Source: Maribacter sp. BPC-D8
Lineage (GTDB): Bacteria; Bacteroidota; Bacteroidia; Flavobacteriales; Flavobacteriaceae
Length of the DNA stretch: 64,000 nt
Assembly (NCBI RefSeq): GCF_035207705.1
Contig: NZ_CP128187.1
Span: forward strand, 2,356,001-2,420,000
Direction of reading: 5' to 3'
Made by a program: the position numbers and the translations under genes. Below the pieces are notes generated by a model, which was not told the DNA's origin, did not search any database, and saw only the letters and a list, made by a program, of their open reading frames with translations. Shown piece after piece: positions 16,472-24,321 of the stretch (positions within the stretch are counted from its first letter, which is position 1; every line of letters starts with the position of its first letter).

Positions 16472-19024
16472 TTAATTACCTTCTTTTCGCAACACCTGCA
16501 ATGGCGGACTATTCAAGACCCCTCTACTATTCATTAAACCGATGGCAAGAACTAATAACGTAATACCAGGTAAAACAATTAAAAATGGCACCCACGACGG
16601 AATAAATGGCGTATCGAAAATAAAATATGCTAGTAGAAAGCTACTTAGTAAAGAAAGCAACACTCCTACCCCGCTGCCCAAAACACCAAGAAATAAATAT
16701 TCTAAAGCATTAATTTTTAATATTTGGTTACTCTGAGCACCAAGTGTTCTTAGTAAAACACTTTCACGAATTCGTTGGTATTTACTGTTTCGAACAGATC
16801 CTATCAACACAATAATACCGGTAAGAATACTAAAGAATGCCATAAAAGATATGACCCATGAAATCTTATCTAAAATGTCTTCAACCAAGGTTACTACCTG
16901 TCTTAAATCGATGATAGATACATTGGGGAATTTCTTAACCAGCTCTCGTTGTAAATCAGCTGAAGACTTTTTATCTGGTGCATTAGTAGTCACCACATGA
17001 AACTGTGGTGCATTTTCTAACACTCCTTTAGGGAAGACAATAGAGAAATTGAGTTGCATACGTGCCCAATCTACTTGTCGAATATTACCCACTACCGTAG
17101 TCATTAGTTTACCTTGAACATTAAATATTAAGGTATCACCAATAGTTACTAAAGCATCATTTGCTACATTATCTGCCAACGAAATAGGTATTACTTTGGC
17201 ATTAGGATCAACAGAAGGTATCCAGTCCCCTTCCAACAACTTTTCAGAACCGATCATAGAATCCCTATAGGTCGTTCTAAACTCATGGCTAAGAATCCAT
17301 TTGTTAACTCTAGTTGTAGTATCTAATCGAATATCATTAACGTCTCGATCTTTTATACGCTCTAAACGCATGGTTACAATCGGTATGTTATCTATAACAG
17401 GTAATCCTTTCGGAGTAATGGTATTTGCTACAGCATCTCGTTGGTCTGTCTGTACATCGAATAATATCAAATTCGGACTCTCAGCACTCGCTTCGAACGA
17501 GGTTTTTGCAAGAAGAAAATCTTTTGTAAAATATAATGTACTTATTAAAAACGTACCAATCCCAATAGCTAAAACCAATACTACAGTCTGATTATTTGGT
17601 CGGAATAAATTCAACAAACTTTGTCGAGCGGCAAAACTCCAAGACTTCGGAAAATAGCGTTTAATCAATCGCATAAATAAAATTGACACTCCCGCTAAAA
17701 TGGAAAATGTCACCAAAATACCTGCTACGAAACTCAATGCGAACTCCCATCTGCCCAATAACCAAAAAGCGAATAATAATACAAAAAGAACAATGGCAAC
17801 CACAACCCAAATTTGATAAGGTCTTGCCTTTTTACTCGTATCTTCTTGCACGCGTAATACCTGTAAAGGCGAAACAAACCATGTATTTACTAATGGCGAC
17901 AATGCAAATAAAACCGACATGCATACACCTAACAATAAGCCAACAAATATCGCTTGAAAAGAAGTTGATATTTCTACTTGAAAAGGCAAAAACTCTTGAA
18001 GTATAAGCGGAAAAGTCTGTTGCAACAACAAGCCTTTCACGGTACCTATAAGTCCGCCCAACAATCCCATTCCTGCAATTTGAATCAGGTAGATTAGAAA
18101 GGTTTGTTTACGTGTAGCACCCAAACACTTAAGAACTGCTACTGCCTTTAGTTTCTCTTTTATATAAATATGAACAGAGCTAGCAATACCAACACACCCC
18201 AAAAGAAGTGCAATAAATGCAACCAAATTTAAGAACCGACCTACATTTTCATATCTGCGACCTAATCGCTCACTAGTATCGGTATGGGTGTCCATATCTG
18301 CATTTTCGGCATCTAATAATGGATCTACATTTTTACTCAGTGCTTCTAAATCTGCCTTATCATTATTGAAATAGTAATTGTACCCCAAACGACTACCACG
18401 TTGCAAGAGTCCGCTTTCTTCCATAAAACGAAATGGTACAATAATGGGTGGTGCAGCTGTCGCACCAATACCAGTACTACCAGGTGCCGTGATTAAAGAC
18501 CCAACAATAGCAAATGTGGTTGTACCCAACTTTACACTATCGCCTGGTTTTAAATTATATTGAAGCATTGCGGTGGCATCAACCAACGCTCCGCCTTTTT
18601 CTAAATATTCTTTTGCAGCTGAGGCAGGTTCAGTTTCTAACTCCCCATAAAAAGGAAAATCACCTTCGATAGCCCGTACTTGTACCAATTTTGTAGCTAG
18701 GCTTTTGGGGAATGCCGCCATTGAGGCAAAATTGACTTCTCTAGCATCGTACCCACCTAAAGAATCCATTAATTCTGTTACCCTTTCGTTTGCAGGCTGA
18801 TTGCTATCTATAAGAAAATCAGCACCCATGAGTGCTTTTGATTGTAAACCGATATTATCTTTAAGGTTATCACTAAAAGATTGTATAGACACCACTGCTG
18901 CGATACCTAGAATAATAGATGCCATGAATAATAACAGTCGTTTACCGCTAGCTTTGCCATCGCGCCAGGCCATTTTCAACAACCAATTAAATGATGCTTT
19001 TGATGTTCTCTGTGTTAGATTCAA
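16472..19024 (-). CDS. ABC transporter permease, YbbP-like (FtsX/MacB superfamily)
   Basis: An 850-residue inner-membrane permease with about ten membrane segments: one near residues 28-48, then FtsX-type bundles around 265-380, 405-455, 485-505 and 725-840, with large extracytoplasmic domains between. This duplicated layout is that of YbbP. It starts with TTG at 19022-19024; the TTGA at 19021-19024 overlaps the stop of the ATPase gene, the usual sign of translational coupling and the reason to accept the TTG. With the ATPase it should form a type VII (MacB-like) mechanotransmission machine acting on lipids or envelope substrates rather than an importer. Confidence 0.92.
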   Translation of the reverse strand: MNLTQRTSKASFNWLLKMAWRDGKASGKRLLLFMASIILGIAAVVSIQSFSDNLKDNIGLQSKALMGADFLIDSNQPANERVTELMDSLGGYDAREVNFASMAAFPKSLATKLVQVRAIEGDFPFYGELETEPASAAKEYLEKGGALVDATAMLQYNLKPGDSVKLGTTTFAIVGSLITAPGSTGIGATAAPPIIVPFRFMEESGLLQRGSRLGYNYYFNNDKADLEALSKNVDPLLDAENADMDTHTDTSERLGRRYENVGRFLNLVAFIALLLGCVGIASSVHIYIKEKLKAVAVLKCLGATRKQTFLIYLIQIAGMGLLGGLIGTVKGLLLQQTFPLILQEFLPFQVEISTSFQAIFVGLLLGVCMSVLFALSPLVNTWFVSPLQVLRVQEDTSKKARPYQIWVVVAIVLFVLLFAFWLLGRWEFALSFVAGILVTFSILAGVSILFMRLIKRYFPKSWSFAARQSLLNLFRPNNQTVVLVLAIGIGTFLISTLYFTKDFLLAKTSFEASAESPNLILFDVQTDQRDAVANTITPKGLPVIDNIPIVTMRLERIKDRDVNDIRLDTTTRVNKWILSHEFRTTYRDSMIGSEKLLEGDWIPSVDPNAKVIPISLADNVANDALVTIGDTLIFNVQGKLMTTVVGNIRQVDWARMQLNFSIVFPKGVLENAPQFHVVTTNAPDKKSSADLQRELVKKFPNVSIIDLRQVVTLVEDILDKISWVISFMAFFSILTGIIVLIGSVRNSKYQRIRESVLLRTLGAQSNQILKINALEYLFLGVLGSGVGVLLSLLSSFLLAYFIFDTPFIPSWVPFLIVLPGITLLVLAIGLMNSRGVLNSPPLQVLRKEGN

Positions 19025-19710
19025 GATATAGAAGTGGTTTCGTTGATTACTATTTTACCACCTTTAAGTCGTAATACATGCTTGTTCAGGTTTGCCAGCT
19101 CTAAATCATGAGTAACAATGACCAATGTAGTGCCCATTTCTTTATTAAGATCAAATAATAATTTAATGACCTTTTCACCAGTTTCCTCGTCTAAATTACC
19201 CGTTGGCTCATCTGCAAAAAGTATAGAAGGCTTGTTAGAAAATGCCCTTGCCAAGGCAACCCGTTGCTGTTCACCACCAGACAATTGAGATGGGTAATGA
19301 TCATGACGATCAGCCAAACCAACTTTATTTAAAAGTTCCATCGCATCTTTAGAAGCATTGGCGGCTCCCTGTAATTCTAGAGGTACACTTACATTTTCTA
19401 AAGCAGTCAAAGTTGGTAGTAATTGAAAGTCTTGAAAAATAAATCCCACTTTTTCATTTCTTAAAAGTGCACGTTGATCTTCGTTCAATCTACTTAAATC
19501 CTCTCCACAAAGTTCTATTACGCCCTCGTTGATTTCATCTAATCCGGCACAGAGTCCTAATAATGTGGTTTTGCCGCTACCTGACGGACCAACAATAGCA
19601 AAAGTGTCACCTTCTTCAATAGAAAAAGTAATATCATCAATTACTGTCAAATTTTTAGATCCGCTTGAATACGTTTTCTTTAGATTACGTACGTTTAATA
19701 TCTTTGTCAT
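19021..19710 (-). CDS. ABC transporter ATPase, YbbA-like (LolD family)
   Basis: A 229-residue ATP-binding subunit. Walker A GPSGSGKTTLLGL (about residue 39), signature LSGGEQQRVALARAF (about residue 143), Walker B ILFADEPTGNLDEE and the switch His in IVTHDLE are all present. Sequence and context match YbbA/LolD. It overlaps the permease gene by four bases and lies 62 bases from the divergent esterase-like gene, the same arrangement as ybbA-ybbP and tesA in Escherichia coli. Confidence 0.95.
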   Translation of the reverse strand: MTKILNVRNLKKTYSSGSKNLTVIDDITFSIEEGDTFAIVGPSGSGKTTLLGLCAGLDEINEGVIELCGEDLSRLNEDQRALLRNEKVGFIFQDFQLLPTLTALENVSVPLELQGAANASKDAMELLNKVGLADRHDHYPSQLSGGEQQRVALARAFSNKPSILFADEPTGNLDEETGEKVIKLLFDLNKEMGTTLVIVTHDLELANLNKHVLRLKGGKIVINETTSIS

Positions 19711-19772
19711 AAATCATTTTGGTACAAGACAACAAAATAAACAAATGATTTGGAATCTAATAAGGTAAGACT

Positions 19773-20510
19773 ATGTTGAAAGTATTAAAGTTTCGTTATT
19801 TTTTAGTGGTGTTGTTATTCGTTGGATGTGGGGAAACTCCAGAAAAGAAAACACCTAACACCCAAACAGAAGCTGTAAGTAGTGTTGAAAAGGAAGCTAT
19901 TTCTGCGGATGACAACGTGATATTGTTTTACGGAAACAGCCTTACCGCTGCCTATGGCTTAGATACAAAGGAAGGATTCCCAAATAGAATTCAACAACGA
20001 TTAGATTCTTTAGGCTTGGATTATAAGGTTATAAATTCCGGATTGAGCGGAGAAACTACCTCTGGCGGATTAAATCGTTTAGATTGGGTGCTAAATCAGC
20101 CAGTAGATATTTTTGTTTTGGAATTGGGCGCCAATGACGGATTGCGAGGAATACCCATTACAGAGTCTATGAATAATTTGCAATCGATGATCGAAATGGT
20201 GAAAGAAAAAAATTCGGAAACTCAAATAATATTGGCAGGTATGCAAATACCACCAAATATGGGTGCAGATTATGCTTCTCAATTTAAGATGATGTATCCT
20301 GCCTTGGCAGAATCTAATGATATAAGGTTGATCCCGTTTTTATTGGAAGGTGTTGCCGGTATTCCGAAATTGAACTTAGAAGATGGCATTCACCCAACTA
20401 CAGAAGGGCAGCGAATAGTAACAGAAAATGTTTGGGAAATTTTAAAAACCATTGTATTACCTCAAGGGGGAACAGAGGTAACCGAGGAACTTGTAGAAGA
20501 ATTAAACTAG
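19773..20510 (+). CDS. TesA-like SGNH hydrolase, lipoprotein
   Basis: 245 residues. The signal MLKVLKFRYFLVVLLFVGC has an LFVGC lipobox, so the enzyme is probably membrane-anchored on the periplasmic side; E. coli TesA is soluble periplasmic. SGNH blocks are visible: LFYGNSLTAAYG (catalytic Ser, normally GDSL, here GNSL), SGLSGETTSGG (Gly), ELGANDGLRG (Asn) and EDGIHPTTEG (Asp/His). Family members hydrolyse thioesters, aryl esters or lysophospholipids. The gene is divergent from the YbbA/YbbP-like pair, a conserved neighbourhood suggesting the three act together on hydrophobic or lipid substrates. Confidence 0.92.
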   Translation: MLKVLKFRYFLVVLLFVGCGETPEKKTPNTQTEAVSSVEKEAISADDNVILFYGNSLTAAYGLDTKEGFPNRIQQRLDSLGLDYKVINSGLSGETTSGGLNRLDWVLNQPVDIFVLELGANDGLRGIPITESMNNLQSMIEMVKEKNSETQIILAGMQIPPNMGADYASQFKMMYPALAESNDIRLIPFLLEGVAGIPKLNLEDGIHPTTEGQRIVTENVWEILKTIVLPQGGTEVTEELVEELN

Positions 20511-20746
20511 GCAAGAGATACTGTTCGTATTCTTGTTCTAAAAAGTAAGGCTTGTTTAACTCTTGCATTTTTGACTTTGTAAAACCTTGCAGCTGTTTGA
20601 AAACCCTGAGCGTTTACGTCAGATTTTATTGTTACATCTGCCATGGGCATAACAATAGTCTGTACTTTGATGTCTGGTGACTTCGATTGTGCTTGGGACT
20701 GGGTTCCCAAACAGATAACAAGGAGTAAAAAAATAATTGTACGCAT
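20507..20746 (-). CDS. Small exported protein with conserved basic C-terminal block (copy 3)
   Basis: A 79-residue protein of the family at 364-624. Signal peptide about residues 1-19 (ending SQAQ), then a short mature region beginning SKSPDIKVQTIVMP, which aligns with EVKVETIEMS of copy 4. The last 27 residues start ARFYK and keep Asn8, Arg10, Leu15, Phe17 and Thr19. This copy is the most basic and the most divergent, with Arg replacing several Lys. Its stop overlaps the convergent tesA-like stop by four bases. An inverted repeat GAAAAGT/ACTTTTC (20835-20850) lies upstream. Confidence 0.82.
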   Translation of the reverse strand: MRTIIFLLLVICLGTQSQAQSKSPDIKVQTIVMPMADVTIKSDVNAQGFQTAARFYKVKNARVKQALLFRTRIRTVSLA

Positions 20747-20866
20747 AATAAAGTAGGTAAATTTGGTTTATAGATAACCATCTACTTGTAAGTAAACGTA
20801 TTTCGAATTCGACAAGAGGTACGGTTTTTACGATGAAAAGTTTACTTTTCGATGTATTACTTCTTT

Positions 20867-20982
20867 TTGTAGTCCGTTTTCCTACAAAATAATCTTCCAC
20901 TAGACCCCGTATTTATGCAGTTCATCGATTTAATATGTTTTTTCTTACAAAATATTCTTTATGCAAGATAGGAGGACTACAA
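20867..20982. repeat. 116-bp element bounded by 9-bp inverted repeats
   Basis: TTGTAGTCC at 20867-20875 and GGACTACAA at 20974-20982 are perfect inverted repeats. Inside, CTACAAAATAATCTT (from 20882) is repeated as TTACAAAATATTCTT (from 20945), 13 of 15 bases the same. No target-site duplication is evident next to the ends. It could be a small non-autonomous element remnant or a chance structure. Confidence 0.35.
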
Positions 20983-21050
20983 GAGGGGAGTTTAAAAATG
21001 AGAATTGAGAAGATAGAGGTGAGAGAATAGAATTGAGAAATTAGATTTTG

Positions 21051-21105
21051 GTTGTTCGTTGTTCGTTGTTCGTTGTTCGTTGTTCGTTGTTCGTTGTTCG
21101 TTGTT
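21051..21105. repeat. 7-bp tandem array, unit GTTGTTC
   Basis: Seven exact copies of GTTGTTC followed by a partial GTTGTT. The array lies directly after a purine-rich tract. It is a short sequence repeat prone to slippage and is not a CRISPR array because it has no spacers. Confidence 0.95.
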
Positions 21106-21235
21106 AAACACAAAATCAGTATAGCTTTACTAAATCCACTCTTAAAATTTATTATGAAGTCTATTTTCTAACTTCTATTTTCTATTTTCTAACAACCGAT
21201 ATACACTATGTACTTATTACTAAATACTAAAAACA

Positions 21236-21472
21236 CTAAGCCATCTTAGGCTTGTTCGCTTTCGTTAAGAAGTTTAAATCTCTTTTGATTCTAGAGTTTT
21301 TGAATTTGTATAATCTAGCTACTTCTAAAGTAGTATTAGCTTTTACTTCGTTTGTTGTTTCAGTAACGATGCTCATCTCAATAGTTTCAACCTTTACTTC
21401 TTCAGTAGTGTTCTGTGCTTGAGCTGTGAAGCTTAAAAAGATGATGAAGATTGTTGCTATTATTATTTTCAT
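21236..21472 (-). CDS. Small exported protein with conserved basic C-terminal block (copy 4)
   Basis: A 78-residue family member. Signal peptide about residues 1-19 (ending TAQAQ), then an acidic region containing EVKVETIEMS, and a last 27-residue block starting ARLYK with Asn8, Arg10, Leu15, Phe17 and Thr19 kept, ending Lys-Met-Ala. It lies between 7-bp tandem arrays (21051-21105 and 21700-21734). The element at 21612-21627 lies 140-155 bases upstream of its start. Function is unknown. Confidence 0.85.
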   Translation of the reverse strand: MKIIIATIFIIFLSFTAQAQNTTEEVKVETIEMSIVTETTNEVKANTTLEVARLYKFKNSRIKRDLNFLTKANKPKMA

Positions 21473-21611
21473 GACTTGCGTATGTTACAATAATAGAACG
21501 CCGCAGACCTTGTTTTACTAGGTGATGAATCGCTGAAAAACCCCTAATTCTCGTTACTTGACACAACTTCAGATTAAGTGTAAAATCGCATCGATAAACG
21601 ACACACGTCTC

Positions 21612-21627
21612 AAAAACACCTTACCGA
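21612..21627 (-). promoter_or_regulatory. Shared upstream element TCGGTAAGGTGTTTTT
   Basis: In gene direction it reads TCGGTAAGGTGTTTTT, 15 of 16 identical to the element at 12394-12409, and begins 155 bases before the ATG at 21472. A further CGGT word lies 20 bases upstream. The match in sequence and distance suggests common control of two family members. Confidence 0.5.
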
Positions 21628-21699
21628 TAATTGATGTCGTTAACCGATAAACTGAATTATAAAAAAAGAAAAGAGAGGATAGAATAGAGAAAATAGAAG

Positions 21700-21734
21700 T
21701 TGGTTGTTGGTTGTTGGTTGTTGGTTGTTGGTTG
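21700..21734. repeat. 7-bp tandem array, unit TTGGTTG
   Basis: Five exact copies of TTGGTTG, directly after a purine-rich tract, the same arrangement as the array at 21051-21105. Confidence 0.95.
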
Positions 21735-21839
21735 AGTATAAATTTAACCTTGCTAAATTTATACTCAACAATGGCACCATTAAAGGTCTATTCTCTATAT
21801 TCTCTTTTCTAATTTCAATATTTCGAACTTCAGACTTAA

Positions 21840-21880
21840 TACTTCGTACTTTGTACTTTGTACTTTGTACTTTGTACTTT
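21840..21880. repeat. 7-bp tandem array, unit TACTTTG
   Basis: One variant TACTTCG, four exact TACTTTG units and a partial TACTTT. The last two bases form part of the stop codon of the minus-strand M23 peptidase gene (21879-21881), so slippage here could reach the gene's end. Confidence 0.95.
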
Positions 21881-22562
21881 ATAATAACTTAAATAGCACA
21901 TTCGGATCAGGGCAATTCTCTTTATAAAAGGATAGCTGCCCTTCAGCACATACACCTGGGTAATCGCCTTCGTTACCTTTTAAGTCCTTTATAATTTGAA
22001 AATGAAGGTGCGGTGCGTAGTTTACGTTAATATCGGGTGTACCAAGGGTGGCGAGCACATCTCCTGCTTTAAAGATCTTACCTTTATAAAAGCCTGATAA
22101 AGAATCTACAGCTAGGTGACCATATAAGGTATAGAAGGTAATTTCATTTAAAACATGTTCTAAAATAATAGTTGGTCCGTAATCACCAATAGTGGTATTG
22201 TTTTTAAAACTATGAACCTTTCCGTCTAACGGCACAATGACTTTAGTACCGGCATCACACCAAAAGTCAATTCCTAAATGAATATTTCGAACAGGTTTAC
22301 TGCTAGAGGTAAAACCTTCCTTATCATTATATAAGTTTCTTTGTTCTAAATATCCGCCGTAGGCGATAACACCTTGTTTACTTTTAAGCACATCATCGAT
22401 GTAAGCTTGACAAACAGCATGATCAGTAATATCTAAATCCATCAAAGCTTCATTGTATTTAGAAAGATCTAATGGCACATATAAGTCAGATGAAATAGTG
22501 GTATCTAAAATAGAGATAGTTTTTGCAGCGTAAGATTCTAGAGCTTGAAGTAATGTATTCAT
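21879..22562 (-). CDS. M23-family metallopeptidase-like protein
   Basis: A 227-residue protein. The LytM-type zinc fold covers about residues 90-205: HLGIDFWCDAGTKV (His and Asp ligands), a GDYGPTIILEH strand, YTLYGHLAVDSL, and HLHFQI (HxH). All expected metal ligands are present. No signal peptide is seen, which is unusual for a cell-wall endopeptidase and suggests a cytoplasmic place or an unseen export route. Family members cut peptidoglycan cross-links or other glycine-containing peptides. The stop codon overlaps a 7-bp tandem array. Confidence 0.88.
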   Translation of the reverse strand: MNTLLQALESYAAKTISILDTTISSDLYVPLDLSKYNEALMDLDITDHAVCQAYIDDVLKSKQGVIAYGGYLEQRNLYNDKEGFTSSSKPVRNIHLGIDFWCDAGTKVIVPLDGKVHSFKNNTTIGDYGPTIILEHVLNEITFYTLYGHLAVDSLSGFYKGKIFKAGDVLATLGTPDINVNYAPHLHFQIIKDLKGNEGDYPGVCAEGQLSFYKENCPDPNVLFKLL

Positions 22563-22663
22563 TTCTCAAAAATATAATATCCTTTATTCTCCTTAACATT
22601 TTTTAACCCTTTTCCTCGTAAGGTCTTTGTAAATTACCTACAAATTGCTAAAAGAAAATTGTT

Positions 22664-23371
22664 ATGAAATTATTACAAATCACTTTATTGGCCTGCGCGA
22701 CCTTGATTGCGACCAGTTGCCAATCTAAAGTCAAGAAAAATACCATTTCTGAAAACACAGAAATTACAGAAACGGAACACGAAGAGATTGAGGAAGAAGT
22801 AAAATTGAGTCCGCAACAATTAAGTAAATACGAAACCGCTTATTTTGCCAGCGGATGCTTTTGGTGTGTAGAAGCTATTTTTGAAAGTGTAAAAGGTGTT
22901 AAAGAAGTGGTTTCTGGCTATGCAGGCGGGGAACAAAAGAACCCAACATACGAAGAAGTAGGTTATGGTAAAACTGACCACGCCGAGGCTGTTGAAGTAT
23001 ATTACGACCCAAATGAAATTTCATTCACCCAATTGGTTCAAGTATTCTTTGGTTCTCATGACCCAACTCAATTAAATAGACAAGGTCCGGATCGTGGTAG
23101 ACAATATCGATCCATCGCTTTTTATAAGAACGATGAGCAAAAGAATATCATTGAGAGTTATATTCAGGCACTTACAGATAAAAAAGTGTATGATAATGAT
23201 CCAATTACCACAGAAGTTGTACCTTATACTATATTTTACAAGGCAGAGTCATATCATCAAAATTATGAAAAGAACAATCCTAACAACTCGTATATTAGAA
23301 ACGTTTCTATACCGAGATTAAATAGATTTAAAGAGAACTTTGGAGATTATCTGAAGAAGAGTGCCCATTAA
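22664..23371 (+). CDS. msrA: Peptide-methionine (S)-S-oxide reductase MsrA, lipoprotein
   Basis: 235 residues. A lipoprotein signal (LLACATLIATSC lipobox) is followed by an acidic linker (residues 30-55). The MsrA domain has the catalytic GCFWCVEAIF, YAGG, and DPTQLNRQGPDRGRQYRS. It reduces methionine S-sulfoxide in proteins, here in the envelope because of the lipid anchor. Family enzymes use the GCFWC cysteine as nucleophile. It is a single gene with its own terminator at 23396-23425. Confidence 0.95.
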   Translation: MKLLQITLLACATLIATSCQSKVKKNTISENTEITETEHEEIEEEVKLSPQQLSKYETAYFASGCFWCVEAIFESVKGVKEVVSGYAGGEQKNPTYEEVGYGKTDHAEAVEVYYDPNEISFTQLVQVFFGSHDPTQLNRQGPDRGRQYRSIAFYKNDEQKNIIESYIQALTDKKVYDNDPITTEVVPYTIFYKAESYHQNYEKNNPNNSYIRNVSIPRLNRFKENFGDYLKKSAH

Positions 23372-23395
23372 AAGATCTCCCAAAAATTTTCATAT

Positions 23396-23425
23396 AAAAG
23401 CATTCCGTTCGGGATGCTTTTTTTT
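23396..23425 (+). terminator. Rho-independent terminator after msrA
   Basis: AAAAGCATTCC-GTTC-GGGATGCTTTT forms a strong stem with one G-T pair and a run of eight Ts, 24 bases after the msrA stop. Confidence 0.88.
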
Positions 23426-23586
23426 GTGCCACAGACTGTACAATAATTACAAAGCACATCAGTTAACCTAAGAATAAGTAGGTTCTTTATATTTTATTAT
23501 ATCTTGTCGCCACTTAAATAAGTACTATTAATCTTACATAACTTAAGAAAATGGTATTTTTGAACCATAGATTCCAAAGCAGTATT

Positions 23587-24321
23587 ATGAAATGGACTAT
23601 TTACCTTTTACTTCTTTTAGGCGTATTTTCATGTGCAGAAGTTAAGAACAAGAAAAATTCTCAAGCTACCCAAGTTTCTTATATTAAAGATGCCCCTACT
23701 CTAGATGGCAGAGCTATAGAAAACTATTGGAATTTATTAGATTGGAAACCTATTGATCAAAATTGGATCGGTGGTCCTTTTGATCATGATGATTATAATG
23801 GTAGATATAAAATTGCTTGGAACGAAGACGGACTCTATCTTCTACTAGAAATAGTTGACAATACTATTCTAGATAAAACTGAAGACCCCTTAAAACTTTG
23901 GTGGAACGATGATTGTGTAATCGTTTATGTAGATGAAGATAATTCTGGAGGGCAACACCGATTCAACCACAATGCTTTTACCTATCACGTAGCCTTAGAC
24001 GGTAATGTGGTAGACTTAGGTGTTGATGAAAAACCGACATTATACAACGATCATATTACATCTAAACATCAAACAGAAGGTAATACTACTTATTGGGAAA
24101 TGTTTGTAAAAGTGTACCCTGGTGTATATAATGATGACCCGAATATAAAGCCAGTTGTGCTTACCGAGAATAAGAAAATTGGTTTTGCCCTAGCTTATGC
24201 AGATAATGATAGTAGCGAAGAGCGCGAGAACTTAATAGGTTCTGTATTTGTAGCAGGTGAGAATAAAAACAAGGGATGGATAGATGCCAATGTGTTTGGA
24301 ACCTTACAATTGGTAAAATAA
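23587..24321 (+). CDS. CBM9-like lipoprotein
   Basis: About 244 residues from the ATG at 23587 (MKWTIYLLLLLGVFSC, lipobox); an upstream in-frame ATG at 23551 would bury the signal. The body is one carbohydrate-binding module 9-like beta sandwich: DAPTLDGRAIENYWN at the start, NEDGLYLLLEIVDN, a WNDDCVIVYVDEDN block and a closing GWIDANVFGTLQL. CBM9-like domains bind sugar ends, and as lone lipoproteins they probably hold or sense glycans at the cell surface. The stop directly abuts the stop of the convergent gene at 24322. Confidence 0.85.
   Translation: MKWTIYLLLLLGVFSCAEVKNKKNSQATQVSYIKDAPTLDGRAIENYWNLLDWKPIDQNWIGGPFDHDDYNGRYKIAWNEDGLYLLLEIVDNTILDKTEDPLKLWWNDDCVIVYVDEDNSGGQHRFNHNAFTYHVALDGNVVDLGVDEKPTLYNDHITSKHQTEGNTTYWEMFVKVYPGVYNDDPNIKPVVLTENKKIGFALAYADNDSSEERENLIGSVFVAGENKNKGWIDANVFGTLQLVK

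Larger units (their letters stand above)
20747..21235. other. Gene-poor region between small exported protein genes 3 and 4
   Basis: There is no credible gene in these 489 bases. From left to right it holds the upstream region of copy 3 with the short inverted repeat near 20840, an element bounded by 9-bp inverted repeats (20867-20982), a purine-rich tract (about 20991-21050), a 7-bp tandem array (21051-21105), and an AT-rich stretch with repeated TTTTCTA words (about 21160-21192). Open frames through the array are translations of the repeat and are not proteins. Confidence 0.7.
21473..21878. other. Gene-poor region upstream of small exported protein gene 4
   Basis: These 406 bases contain no credible gene. 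They hold the shared element (21612-21627), a second CGGT word 20 bases further upstream, a purine-rich tract (about 21661-21699), a TTGGTTG array (21700-21734), a pyrimidine-rich tract (about 21788-21815) and a TACTTTG array reaching the end of the M23 peptidase gene. Confidence 0.7.

Noticed and set aside
20619..20900. Minus-strand frame overlapping small exported protein gene 3
   Set aside because: It runs antisense in phase to a better-supported signal-peptide gene and covers the upstream non-coding region.
21051..21105. Possible CRISPR array
   Set aside because: Units of 7 bp follow each other without spacers, and there are no cas genes in the window.
20922..21113. Minus-strand reading frame with an NNEQRTT repeat
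   Set aside because: It is the translation of the 7-bp array; the repeat phase keeps the frame open by chance and the rest lacks protein-like features.
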